Assembly: GCA_036272935.1 (NCBI GenBank) | Contig: DATAXP010000023.1 | Location: 1-64,000, forward strand | Reading direction: 5' to 3' | Origin: DATAXP01 sp036272935 | GTDB lineage: Bacteria; Planctomycetota; Planctomycetia; Pirellulales; PNKZ01 | DNA length: 64,000 nucleotides | In this document: in pieces, positions 34,317 through 43,077 of the stretch | How the letters are laid out: each line of letters starts with the position of its first letter | Position numbering within the stretch: position 1 is the stretch's first letter | The notes under the pieces: model-generated | What the model saw: only the letters and a program-made list of their open reading frames with translations | Told to the model about the DNA's origin: nothing | Database searches by the model: none | Translations under genes and position numbers: made by a program

Positions 34317-34967
34317 ATGACACCGTCGCAATTCTTCCCGCCGATCACCAAGGCGAACATTGACGGCGTGCTCGCCGTCGGCGGTGAGCTGAGCGTTGAG
34401 CGTCTGATCGATGCTTATCGTCACGGAATCTTTCCCTGGCCGAACCAATGGGGCGAGGTCGAATGGCACTCGCCGCCGCTGCGCGCGGTGTTCGAGCTCG
34501 ACTCGCTGCACGTCTCGCGCCGTCTGGCGCGCACGCTGCGCGGCGGCCGCTTCGAGATCCGCCGTGACACCGCGTTTCGCGAGTGCATGCTAGGCTGCGC
34601 TACTGCCCAAGATCGCCGAGACGCCACTTGGATCACGCCGGCGATGGTCGACGCTTACTGCCGGCTGCACATGCTGGGATTCGCACACAGCGTGGAAGCC
34701 TGGCACGCCGGCGAGCTGGTGGGCGGCGTATACGGCGTGGCGATCGGGGCAATGTTCGCCGCCGAGTCGATGTTCTATCGCGAGCGCGACGCGTCGAAGG
34801 TTGCGCTCATGCACCTTGCCGAGCACCTTTACCGGCGAGGCTATGAGCTGTTCGATATCCAGCAGTGGACGCCCAACAGTGCTCGCCTGGGCTGCGTCGT
34901 GTTGCCGCGGGCTGAGTTCCTGCGGCGGCTCGAACAGGCGATCGAAAAACCGGTCACCTTCGGGTGA
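34317..34967 (+). CDS. aat: Leucyl/phenylalanyl-tRNA--protein transferase
   Basis: A 216-residue N-end-rule enzyme that adds Leu or Phe from aminoacyl-tRNA to proteins with N-terminal Arg or Lys. The family signatures GVLAVGGELSVERLIDAYRHGIFPW (in part), TWITPAMVDAY and FDIQQWTPN are present and length is normal. It starts at the first ATG. It converges with glgC with 4 bases between the stops. Confidence 0.93.
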   Translation: MTPSQFFPPITKANIDGVLAVGGELSVERLIDAYRHGIFPWPNQWGEVEWHSPPLRAVFELDSLHVSRRLARTLRGGRFEIRRDTAFRECMLGCATAQDRRDATWITPAMVDAYCRLHMLGFAHSVEAWHAGELVGGVYGVAIGAMFAAESMFYRERDASKVALMHLAEHLYRRGYELFDIQQWTPNSARLGCVVLPRAEFLRRLEQAIEKPVTFG

Positions 34968-34971
34968 GACG

Positions 34972-36267
34972 CTAAACCGTCATCCGCCAGCCGTCGGGCA
35001 GCGTCACTTCCTTAGGCACCACCAGGATGCCGTCGCGGACCATGCTGGCGCCGTTGTCGTCGGTGTCCTGCACGCCCGATTCGTTGATCACACGCACATT
35101 GCGGCCGATGCGGCAGTTCTTGTCGACAATCGCGCCGTCGATCACGCTTCCTTCGCCGATGCTCAATAGCGGTACTCCTGCGGCACGGTCGGCGGCAATT
35201 TCATCGGGAGTTTGGTAGAAGTCGTTCCCCATCACCACCGAATTGCGGATCGTGACATTGCGGCCAATGTGGCAGCGCAGACCGATAATGCTGTTCTTGA
35301 TCACCGCGCCGTCTTCAATCGTGCAGCCGTCGCTGATCAAGCTTTCGCGGATCGTGGTCCCTTCGATCTTCGACGGAGCAAGGAAGCGGGCCCGCGTGTA
35401 GATCGGCGCCAAGGCCGAGCTGATGTCGAATGCCGGCTCGCGGCGGCAGAGGTCGATATTCGCCTGGTAAAAGGCCTTGATCGTGCCGATGTCCTCCCAA
35501 TAACCGTCGAACAAGTGAACCTGCACGCGGTGCGTGCGGATCGACGCCGGGAAGATTTCCTTGCCGAAGTCGCGGTAGTCGGTCTTCGTGAGCACGTCGA
35601 CCAGCCGGTCGCGGTTAAACAGGTAAATACCCATGCTCGCCAAGCAATCGCGCCCGCGGCTATTGATGCCACGCTTGTCGATCCAGCCGGGATCGGTCCG
35701 CACGTGGGCCAGCTCTTGCTCGGTCTTCGGCTTTTCGAGGAAGCCGACGACTGCTCCCGAGTCGTCGAGCCGCATGATGCCGAACCCCGCCGCCTCCGCG
35801 CGATCGACCGGCAGGGCGGCAATCGTCACGTCGGCCTTCGATTCGCGATGGGTGCGAATCATCTCCTGGTAATCCATCCGGTAGAGCTGATCGCCCGAGA
35901 GGATCAGCACATAGTCGGTGCCCGACTGCTGGATGTAGCGGATATGCTGCCGCACTGCGTCGGCGGTGCCTTGGAACCATTTGTCGGTCGCCTCGTTTGT
36001 TTGCTGCGCGGCCAACAGCTCGACGAACCCGCCATCGAAAGCATCGAACGCATAGGTGCGGCGAATGTGCCGGTGCAGGCTCACCGACAAGAACTGCGTG
36101 AGCACGTAGATGCGGTTCAGCCCGCTGTTGATGCAGTTCGACAACGGAATGTCGATCAGCCGATACTTACCGGCCAGCGGCACCGCCGGTTTCGAGCGGA
36201 ACTTGGTGAGCGGATAGAGGCGCTGCCCCCGGCCACCACCAAGGACCAACGTAATCACGTTCGACAT
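34972..36267 (-). CDS. glgC: Glucose-1-phosphate adenylyltransferase
   Basis: A 431-residue nucleotidyltransferase making ADP-glucose for glycogen. N-terminal LVLGGGRGQRLYPLT and the substrate loop SKPAVPLAGKYRLIDIPLSNC are present, then LSGDQLYRMDY and the C-terminal left-handed beta-helix hexapeptides (CTIEDGAVIKNSIIGLRCHIG). GAGGAAAG precedes the ATG at 36267; an upstream in-frame extension is not family-like. It lies 129 bases after the sulfatase gene on the same strand. Confidence 0.95.
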   Translation of the reverse strand: MSNVITLVLGGGRGQRLYPLTKFRSKPAVPLAGKYRLIDIPLSNCINSGLNRIYVLTQFLSVSLHRHIRRTYAFDAFDGGFVELLAAQQTNEATDKWFQGTADAVRQHIRYIQQSGTDYVLILSGDQLYRMDYQEMIRTHRESKADVTIAALPVDRAEAAGFGIMRLDDSGAVVGFLEKPKTEQELAHVRTDPGWIDKRGINSRGRDCLASMGIYLFNRDRLVDVLTKTDYRDFGKEIFPASIRTHRVQVHLFDGYWEDIGTIKAFYQANIDLCRREPAFDISSALAPIYTRARFLAPSKIEGTTIRESLISDGCTIEDGAVIKNSIIGLRCHIGRNVTIRNSVVMGNDFYQTPDEIAADRAAGVPLLSIGEGSVIDGAIVDKNCRIGRNVRVINESGVQDTDDNGASMVRDGILVVPKEVTLPDGWRMTV

Positions 36268-36396
36268 GGACGACTTTCCTCGCGCGCGATGCTGCCGAGC
36301 GTTGCCCTTTGTTGGCGTACGATTGCAACCGCGTCGGCAGCGGTTATCGTAAGTCCGGTCCGACGCCTTGGCAATCGCTATGCCAGCAGCCCACAA

Positions 36397-37827
36397 TCAG
36401 TCGGACAAAAGCTTGGTCTTCGACCCGCCGCCGTGGTACAGGTCGTATTGCGGATCGGCGTGGGTGTCGAAGAAGTGCGCGAGCCGCTCGGCCAGATTCG
36501 CCTGCACCGCCCGATCGCCGGCCTGGCCGAAGCGGTTGAACTTCTCGTGCGGGTCGCTGCGCAGGTCGTATAGCTCGCCGGGCCCCTTGAGACGATCGAC
36601 GTATTTCCAATCGTCTGTTCGCACTGCGCGGGTGGTCTCCATCTCGTAGAACACGACCGGGTCCCAGTCGATTTTTTCGCCGCGCAGCACCGGCGCGTAA
36701 TCGCGCCCCGGCGAGCGCGGCTTCTCGCCCAGCTCTCCCGCGATGCCCAGGTAGCCGAGCAGCGACGGCAGAAAGTCGTAATTGCTCACCAGCAAGTCGG
36801 TCGTGCATCCGGCGGCGATCGCTCGCGGCTGCCGGAAGATCAACGGCACCTGCATCATCCCATCGAACGCTCCCAGCGGACGGGTGTGGTCCCCCATCCC
36901 CCAGATGCCGTTCTCGCCGGCCATTAGCCCCTGGTCGGCGCAGAACACCACCAGCGTGTTCCGATCGAGCCCCAGCCGCCCCAGCGTCTCCATCACCCGG
37001 CCCACACCGTCGTCGACACCGCTGATCTCGCTGGCGTAGCGGCGGATCGAAACCGGGTTGTTGAGGTACTCCTTGTTGTTGAACAGCCAGGGGTGCATCA
37101 CGCCGCGATCGAAGCTCAACAGCAGCTTGCCGGCGTAGTATTCCGTATGGCGATTCCGCGACGGTTCGAGCAGCAGCTTGCCCAAGCCATACGGACCGTT
37201 GTAGGCCAGGAACAGAAAAAAGGGCCGCTCGTGGTTCTGTTCCAAAAAGCTCACTGCCCGATCGGTCCAGAAATCGGTCAGGTACTTCGGCTCCTTCCGC
37301 ACCCGGCCTTCATCGATCACCTCGGCATTGTAGAACGTGCTCGTCGCACCGTGCGGCATGGTGACCCAATCGCGGAAGCCTTCCTGCGGGGTCATGTTGC
37401 CGCCGAGATGCCATTTGCCCACCAGGCCGCAGTGGTAGCCGCGCGCGGCGAGGATTTTCGACAAGTTCGGAAACTCGGCAATCGTGCACCGCGCCTCGGG
37501 CCCCGTCTGCCACTCGCCGGCGCGCAGGAAGCAATGCACGCCGTGCTGCGATGGGAGCAGGCCAGTGAGATACGTGGCCCGCGTCGGCGAGCAAACGGCG
37601 TTCGAGGCGAACGCCCGCGTGAACCGCAACCCTTCGCTCGCCAGCCGATCGATGTTCGGCGTTCGCACTTCGGGATTGCCGTAGCAGCCCAGCGTCCAGG
37701 CGCCGTGATTGTCGGTCATGATGAGCACGACATTCGTCGGCTCGGCGGCGACAATGCGCTCCGCTGCCGAAAGCGACGCGACCCAGCAAACGACGACGCT
37801 AGCCCAACGACGATCCGACTTTCGCAT
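36397..37827 (-). CDS. Secreted sulfatase (arylsulfatase family)
   Basis: A 476-residue exported sulfatase with a signal peptide (residues 1-28). Metal site in VVLIMTDNHGAWTLGCYG; formylglycine site in CSPTRATYLTG, the Cys being converted by an Fe-S or Cu-dependent maturase; further active-site residues in LVGKWHLGG and DQGLMAGENGIWGMGDHTRPLG. The substrate is probably a sulfated polysaccharide or ester, but cannot be read from sequence. It starts 5 bases after the stop of the 192-residue secreted protein, suggesting co-transcription. Confidence 0.93.
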   Translation of the reverse strand: MRKSDRRWASVVVCWVASLSAAERIVAAEPTNVVLIMTDNHGAWTLGCYGNPEVRTPNIDRLASEGLRFTRAFASNAVCSPTRATYLTGLLPSQHGVHCFLRAGEWQTGPEARCTIAEFPNLSKILAARGYHCGLVGKWHLGGNMTPQEGFRDWVTMPHGATSTFYNAEVIDEGRVRKEPKYLTDFWTDRAVSFLEQNHERPFFLFLAYNGPYGLGKLLLEPSRNRHTEYYAGKLLLSFDRGVMHPWLFNNKEYLNNPVSIRRYASEISGVDDGVGRVMETLGRLGLDRNTLVVFCADQGLMAGENGIWGMGDHTRPLGAFDGMMQVPLIFRQPRAIAAGCTTDLLVSNYDFLPSLLGYLGIAGELGEKPRSPGRDYAPVLRGEKIDWDPVVFYEMETTRAVRTDDWKYVDRLKGPGELYDLRSDPHEKFNRFGQAGDRAVQANLAERLAHFFDTHADPQYDLYHGGGSKTKLLSD

Positions 37828-37832
37828 GACGA

Positions 37833-38411
37833 CTACTCGTATTTGCTTCCCACCACTTCGATCGAGGCAATGCCGCCGTTCTTCTTCAGGTCCTTGCTCA
37901 GCAGCAGGGTCGGCTTGAACGAGGCATCGGCGAACCCCTCGACTTTCACTTCCGGCAGTGAGCAGTAGCCCGAGCCTGGGTCGCTGACGACGATTCGCTT
38001 GATCTTGCCATCCTCGACGATCGCGTGGGCCTTGGCAGGGCTCGTGGGCCAGCGCTCGCCGGCCTGCCGTCGATAGCGGTAATAATTAGAAACTTCGTCG
38101 AGCCGATCGTTGGTCACGCCCAGCGGCGCGAGCACCTTCATCAGCGCTGCCTTGTTTTTGCGGGCCTCGTCGCCCGATGGCGGACCGTCGCGCGACGGCG
38201 TGACGCCGCTGAACGCCTCGCGAAATTCGTCGGGCTTCACCCCCAGCGCCGCGGCAATCAACAACACCGGCCGACCGTAATCGCCTCGGCCAATTTCGTG
38301 GCCGCCGGTGAATGTCACCGGAATTTTCGTCTCCTCAGCCACCAGCACCGTCGCGAAGAGACACGCAGTAATCAACCCCGTGAACAGGCTCAGTGCAACA
38401 CGCAGCGCCAT
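37833..38411 (-). CDS. Secreted protein of unknown function, 192 aa
   Basis: Protein with an N-terminal signal peptide (MALRVALSLFTGLITACLFATVLVAEE). The mature part has a TGGHEIGRGDYGRPVLLIAAALG stretch (in part), a helical middle, and a C-terminal beta part (KRIVVSDPGSGYCSLPEVKVEG). I do not recognise the family beyond its presence in planctomycetes. It lies 52 bases downstream of the redoxin/monooxygenase gene and 5 bases upstream of the sulfatase, so the three may form one transcript. The ATG at 38411 is preferred as it begins the signal peptide. Confidence 0.7.
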   Translation of the reverse strand: MALRVALSLFTGLITACLFATVLVAEETKIPVTFTGGHEIGRGDYGRPVLLIAAALGVKPDEFREAFSGVTPSRDGPPSGDEARKNKAALMKVLAPLGVTNDRLDEVSNYYRYRRQAGERWPTSPAKAHAIVEDGKIKRIVVSDPGSGYCSLPEVKVEGFADASFKPTLLLSKDLKKNGGIASIEVVGSKYE

Positions 38412-38463
38412 GACCAATGCCCTCCTTCGACGTGCAACACGATCGATCGCCAACGACCGACGA

Positions 38464-40302
38464 TTATCGACCGGCCCGCATCCGAGCACAACGGCGCAAG
38501 ACGATGATGGTTGAGATCATCACGAACGTAAGGATCGGCTCCCACAGCCAGTGGAGCCAGCTTGCCGGCGCGGCCCCCTCGGCCGCGGCAACGTCGTAGT
38601 AGGCGTTGAACATCTCGTCGTGGCTGCGCTCGCCAGTGTACACCCAGGCGGCGGGATCGGGGTTTGCTGGGTTTGCGGCGCTATTGTCGTATACGGCCAC
38701 AGCCCGGAGCACGGTGCCTGCCGGCAGCAGTTTTGGCTCGGCCAACTCGTAGCGGTGCTGCCAATTGAAGTCCCAGCGTGGCACGTGCAGCAGCGTCTCG
38801 CGGCGGCCGTCGGGATACGCGGCCTCGTAGGTGAAGCTACGCCCGCGCAGGTGCATGTGCGGAAACATCGCCAAAAGCAGCAAGTCACGCTCGACGGTGG
38901 CCGTGTGTTCGACGCGGTGCTCGGCAGCCCCAGGGGGAATGTTGAGTTCGAAATCGATCATCGCCCGCGTGGCCACCTCGCGGCTCACCTGGCCGCCATC
39001 GATGAGCCGCAGGCCCAGTTGCGTGCGATCGGTTTGCTCGGTGCCGACGGTCGTGTAGTGCATCACGAACCGCACCTGCCAACCGGCGGGAATCTTCTTG
39101 GCCATGCCAGCCGGCAAGATCGTCGGCCGCGTGCCAGCTGCCATTGCCGCCAGACAAACCGATCCCAGCTCGCCGGCCATGCCGACATCCGACGACCCCG
39201 GCGGACACAGGAACACGTTCACGTGATGCACCACCCGGGCATTGCTCGGCCGAATCTCGAGCGCCGAAATCCATTGATCTTCGGTAAAGCCCGGGTCGAC
39301 CGTGAAGTATTGATACTCGACCAGCCCGGTCGCCGGCACGGTGAACGCATGCGGCATCGACACGATCACGTCCGGCGTGCCGATCGCCCAGCCGTCGGCG
39401 CGAGGGGTGGCTGGGGCTGAGTCCGCGAAGCCCCGGGAGCTTGCCACCTGGGGCATCGCTTCGCTCTGCCCCAGCCACCCGCGCGGACAGCCGTCTGCGA
39501 TCCATTGGCGCAGTGCGGCTTTCTCGTCGGCCGTGAGACTCGGATCGTTGGCGAACGTGCCGAACTGCGGATCGGCGTGCCAGGGGGGCATGCGCCCCGC
39601 GGCAACCACTTCGTCGATCATCGCGCTCCAGCCGATCACCTCGTCGTAACGGTCGAACGCCATCGGCCCTGAGCCGCCCTGGCGGTGGCACGCCAGGCAG
39701 CGGCGCCCGACGAGCGGAGCGATGTGCTCGTAATATGTGATCGGCGCTGCCGCCGAGGGAGCTGCATCGCGAGAGATCAGGCAGCCCGGCGCCTCGGTGA
39801 CAGGGACAGAAACGGGCAGCCCCGCGAGCAACTCGTCGAGCGCTCGCCGCAGGTCGTGCGACGTCGGCTCGCCGCGATGAACGCCGACCAGGTATTGATC
39901 GTCGATCCGTCCGCGATAGCGCACCCGCCCCGGGCCGTCGAGCACAATCACCTCAGGCGTGCGGCGAGCGCCGAGCCGGTCGGCCACTGTGGTGCCGATA
40001 TCTTTGGCGATGGAAAATGGCAACCGATGCTTCGTCGCAAATGCTCGCACGTCGGCCAGCGAGTCCTGGGGATTGGAATCGATCGCCAAGAAACGGACAC
40101 CGTTCGTGCGATATGCGTCGGCCAACTCGGCCAGCCGCGGCGCGTACAGGTTCGCCAGCGGGCACTCGGTGCCCAGAAAGGCAACGACCACATAGCGATC
40201 GTTCTCTTGCGGGGCGATGCGACACGCTCGGCGATCCGTGTCGCGCAGCATGGGCAGTCCGAGCGCCGCCGTTATCAGCAACATTGCCCAGCCGCAAAAC
40301 AT
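38464..40302 (-). CDS. Redoxin, haem-binding and copper-monooxygenase-like fusion protein
   Basis: A 612-residue membrane-anchored protein. Order: signal anchor (MFCGWAMLLITAALG); thioredoxin-fold redoxin domain (about 30-170, VVAFLGTECPLANLY); one c-type haem motif (CLACH) with downstream MPPWHAD; then two beta domains resembling copper type II ascorbate-dependent monooxygenases (VVHHVNVFLC, VRFVMHYT, AMFPHMHLRG); then a C-terminal transmembrane helix. The same order occurs in other planctomycete proteins; the reaction is unknown. The ATG at 40302 (GGAG upstream) is chosen, because the start at 40455 would overlap the divergent TPR gene. Confidence 0.75.
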   Translation of the reverse strand: MFCGWAMLLITAALGLPMLRDTDRRACRIAPQENDRYVVVAFLGTECPLANLYAPRLAELADAYRTNGVRFLAIDSNPQDSLADVRAFATKHRLPFSIAKDIGTTVADRLGARRTPEVIVLDGPGRVRYRGRIDDQYLVGVHRGEPTSHDLRRALDELLAGLPVSVPVTEAPGCLISRDAAPSAAAPITYYEHIAPLVGRRCLACHRQGGSGPMAFDRYDEVIGWSAMIDEVVAAGRMPPWHADPQFGTFANDPSLTADEKAALRQWIADGCPRGWLGQSEAMPQVASSRGFADSAPATPRADGWAIGTPDVIVSMPHAFTVPATGLVEYQYFTVDPGFTEDQWISALEIRPSNARVVHHVNVFLCPPGSSDVGMAGELGSVCLAAMAAGTRPTILPAGMAKKIPAGWQVRFVMHYTTVGTEQTDRTQLGLRLIDGGQVSREVATRAMIDFELNIPPGAAEHRVEHTATVERDLLLLAMFPHMHLRGRSFTYEAAYPDGRRETLLHVPRWDFNWQHRYELAEPKLLPAGTVLRAVAVYDNSAANPANPDPAAWVYTGERSHDEMFNAYYDVAAAEGAAPASWLHWLWEPILTFVMISTIIVLRRCARMRAGR

Positions 40303-40449
40303 TGCCGCACTCCAGCGAATCGGACTGTTTGCGCCGCCAAGAAAATCTAGCACGCCCGGAGCGGCGGGTTTGCCGGGGTTGGAATCGGCGTGGTATCGTG
40401 ATTCACCAGCTTCGCTACAGATTGCTGGCGGGTTTCGAGAGGCAAAGTC

Positions 40450-41772
40450 ATGCATCGCGTGCTAGGCGTTACACTGGTCGTGTTCGGTTTTTTAGGGGTC
40501 GAGCGGAGTTTGCCGCGAATCGCCCGCGGTGCGCCGCCCAATCCCGCTGAGGCCCGGGCAATCGCGGCGCTCGAAAAGCTCGGCGGAAAAGTCGATCGCG
40601 CCGACGGTGACCGCGGCGACGTGATCCGCGTGAACCTGAAGGACGCGAAGTTCACGAATGCCGGCCTGGTGCAGCTCAAAGCGTTTCTGAACCTGCAAGA
40701 GCTTGATCTGACCAACACGCAGATCACCAACGCCGCTGCCGGGGGCATCGCATCGTTTCGCGCGTTGAAGACCGTCACGACGACGGGAACGGCGCTGAGC
40801 GCGGTAGGAGCGAAAATCATCAAGGCGCGGCTGCCCGACGTTAAGATTGTCGACGAGCTCGATCTGGAAGCAAAAGAGCTGCCTCCGCTACGGAGCGCCG
40901 AGTTGTATGTCGAGCGAGCAAATCAGTGGATCGACGACGATCAGACGGCCAAGGCGCTTGCCGACCTGACGCGGGCCATTGCGTTCGATCCCAAGGCCGA
41001 GGCACCGTACTACTGGCGCGGCTGGGTGCGTTATTGGAACGGCGAGTTCGACAAGGCGCTGCCCGACTTTGACATGGCAGTGCGGCTTGCTCCGAGCGAC
41101 TTTCACAACGTGTACTGGCGCGGAGTTTGTTTCGCCCAACAACAAAAGTACGACGCGGCTATTACCGACTTCGATGCCGCGCTGAACCTCGTGCCTGACG
41201 ATCTGGAGACCCTGTGTGAACGTGGCACGGCTTGGAGCCATAAGCGGCAGCTCGACAAGGCGATGAAGGACCTGAACAAGGCGATCGAGCTCGACCCCGA
41301 CTACGGCTTCGCCTGGTATTGTCGCGGCAGCGCATGGCTGCGCGCGGGCAGCGCCTCGAAAGCAATCGACGACTTGTCGAAAGCCATCGCGTGCGATGCC
41401 GACGATTCGCAGGCGCGCCTTGAGCGCGGCATCGCCTATGAACAGCAGGGGAAGCTGGCCGAGGCGGTCGATGACTTTACCGCGTGCATTACTGGAACCG
41501 GTGCCGCGCACTTCGAAGCCCACCGCCACCGCGGCGAAATCCGGTTCAAGCAGCAGGATTACTCCGGGGCGATCGACGACTTTGAACTGGCCGCCGACCT
41601 GCACGAAGACGATATCGACAATCTACGCTCGCTGGCACGAGCTAGCGCACTGAAAGGTGACTTCAAGGCGGCTGTCCAATGGCAGACGAAAGCGGTCGAT
41701 CGATCAGCCGAAAAGCATCGACCCGTGTGCCAAAGCGAACTGCAAGCGTACCGTGCGTCGCGGCTGCCGTAA
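40450..41772 (+). CDS. Exported TPR protein with N-terminal leucine-rich segment
   Basis: A 440-residue protein with a signal peptide (MHRVLGVTLVVFGFLGVERSL). Residues 30-140 form leucine-rich-repeat-like units (LVQLKAFLNLQELDLTNTQI), followed by seven to eight TPR units (from about 150), such as KALADLTRAIAFDPKAEAPY and KAMKDLNKAIELDPDYGFAW. It likely mediates protein contacts in the periplasm. Divergent from the monooxygenase-like gene. Confidence 0.8.
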   Translation: MHRVLGVTLVVFGFLGVERSLPRIARGAPPNPAEARAIAALEKLGGKVDRADGDRGDVIRVNLKDAKFTNAGLVQLKAFLNLQELDLTNTQITNAAAGGIASFRALKTVTTTGTALSAVGAKIIKARLPDVKIVDELDLEAKELPPLRSAELYVERANQWIDDDQTAKALADLTRAIAFDPKAEAPYYWRGWVRYWNGEFDKALPDFDMAVRLAPSDFHNVYWRGVCFAQQQKYDAAITDFDAALNLVPDDLETLCERGTAWSHKRQLDKAMKDLNKAIELDPDYGFAWYCRGSAWLRAGSASKAIDDLSKAIACDADDSQARLERGIAYEQQGKLAEAVDDFTACITGTGAAHFEAHRHRGEIRFKQQDYSGAIDDFELAADLHEDDIDNLRSLARASALKGDFKAAVQWQTKAVDRSAEKHRPVCQSELQAYRASRLP

Positions 41773-41815
41773 GGTTTTGCGAGATCTTGCAGCGTTAAAA
41801 GCCGGAAGCACACAG

Positions 41816-41981
41816 CGTGATGCAAGTGCTGTCCCAACGAATGCGATGGCGATTTCTAGCCGCGAGCGCCAGCGAGCGGTGTTGGACGTTGCTGCTTTGG
41901 CAGCGCCCAGGCCCCCTCGCTCGCGCTCGGGGCTAAGAGTTTCTGTCTTTTCGCGGCCCTGTGCGCAGCACTTGCATCACG
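41816..41981. repeat. Composite palindromic element with nested inverted repeats
   Basis: An outer pair of perfect 16-base arms (41816-41831 cgtgatgcaagtgctg and 41966-41981) encloses an imperfect inner pair (41857-41880 and 41914-41935) of the agccgcgagcgccagcgag family, related to the repeat at 56946-57015. The 166-base size and terminal arms are MITE-like. No coding frame is visible inside. Confidence 0.7.
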
Positions 41982-42036
41982 TCGTTGCGCGTCGGGCTGG
42001 TAAGTTCGAGAAGACGCTTGGAATCGTGTCAACGGT

Positions 42037-42858
42037 CTATGCCGTGCTTTGCCGGACCAGGATCTCGCCACGGCCGCCGTCGAGATGGTCGCCGCTGATG
42101 AGCAGATACGGGTCATCCAACCAGCGCGGGTCGATCTCCATGCCTGCCCGCTGCGCGTGGCGCAGGTAGATGCGCAGGAACGTGGGCTGGCAAATCCCTT
42201 CGGCGCGGAAAGTCGGTAACGGCTCGGGTGCATCGGCGAACACGGCGATCGTGCCGCGACGCATGCCCGCGGCAGGCCGCACTCCGCAGCCTCGAAACGC
42301 CAGCACGGTGCCGGCGATCATGTCGATGCCGGCATAGGCGCCGACGCGGCCGCCGACGGCGATGAGCCCGCGGCGCATCGTGTGGCCGGCCTCGTCGCCG
42401 GCGTCGCCGGTGATCAGGATCTCGCCGCCGCGCATCCCCACCGGACTGCCGACATACGCGGCGCCCGCCGATCGGCCCGCGTTGCCTTGCACGCGGATAC
42501 GCCCACCGCGCATTTCGGCTCCCAGCCAATCGCTGGCGTCGCCGCGCACCTCGATCTCGCCGCCGCGCATCGCGGCGCCGACGTGCCGCCCGGCATGGCC
42601 GTCGATCCGCACGCTGCCGGTGGTCATCGCCTCGCCAATGCGGTGGACGCTCGAGCAGTCGCCGAGGAACTCGATGCGCCCGCCACCCGGTGAGCCCGAC
42701 ACGCGGAACAGGTCGCCCACGGTTTCCGGCGCGTTGCCATGCTGCACCAGGAACCGCTCGATCTCTGCTAGCGCCGCGGCCGCTAGTGCCGTCTCGACGA
42801 GCTTCGGCACTTCGATCGGGATGCTCGTCGCACGACGGAGTTCGAGACGCACAGCCAT
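42037..42858 (-). CDS. fhcC: Formylmethanofuran dehydrogenase subunit C homologue (FhcC-like)
   Basis: A 273-residue right-handed beta-helix protein of the FwdC/FmdC/FhcC family, recognised by many GxxxxMRGGxIxVxGxAG repeats (RHVGAAMRGGEIEVRGDAS, YVGSPVGMRGGEILITGDAG, AAGMRRGTIAVFAD). In bacteria with tetrahydromethanopterin-linked C1 metabolism it is part of the formyltransferase/hydrolase complex that releases formate. No fhcA, fhcB or fhcD lies beside it in the window, which is unusual. The start at 42858 matches the family N-terminus; the symbol reflects homology. Confidence 0.8.
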   Translation of the reverse strand: MAVRLELRRATSIPIEVPKLVETALAAAALAEIERFLVQHGNAPETVGDLFRVSGSPGGGRIEFLGDCSSVHRIGEAMTTGSVRIDGHAGRHVGAAMRGGEIEVRGDASDWLGAEMRGGRIRVQGNAGRSAGAAYVGSPVGMRGGEILITGDAGDEAGHTMRRGLIAVGGRVGAYAGIDMIAGTVLAFRGCGVRPAAGMRRGTIAVFADAPEPLPTFRAEGICQPTFLRIYLRHAQRAGMEIDPRWLDDPYLLISGDHLDGGRGEILVRQSTA

Positions 42859-43077
42859 TACCCAACGATCGTATCTCGGACTCGGGAACTTACAACGGCC
42901 CGTCGATACCGCCGTCCGGCGAAATATGGGATTCGGGCTGGCGCTGATGAAAAATCTACAAACCCTCGCTGTCGCTTCATGCCTCGGCCGCAGGGTGGGC
43001 AAGGTCGGGCGGCACCTTTCGCCATTTGTTCATAGGAACGGGCGGTTCTGAGATAGCGATGCCGCGCATCTATCGCT

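Noticed and set aside
35212..36573. 453-codon plus-strand frame across glgC
   Set aside because: Antisense shadow of glgC, no domain recognised.
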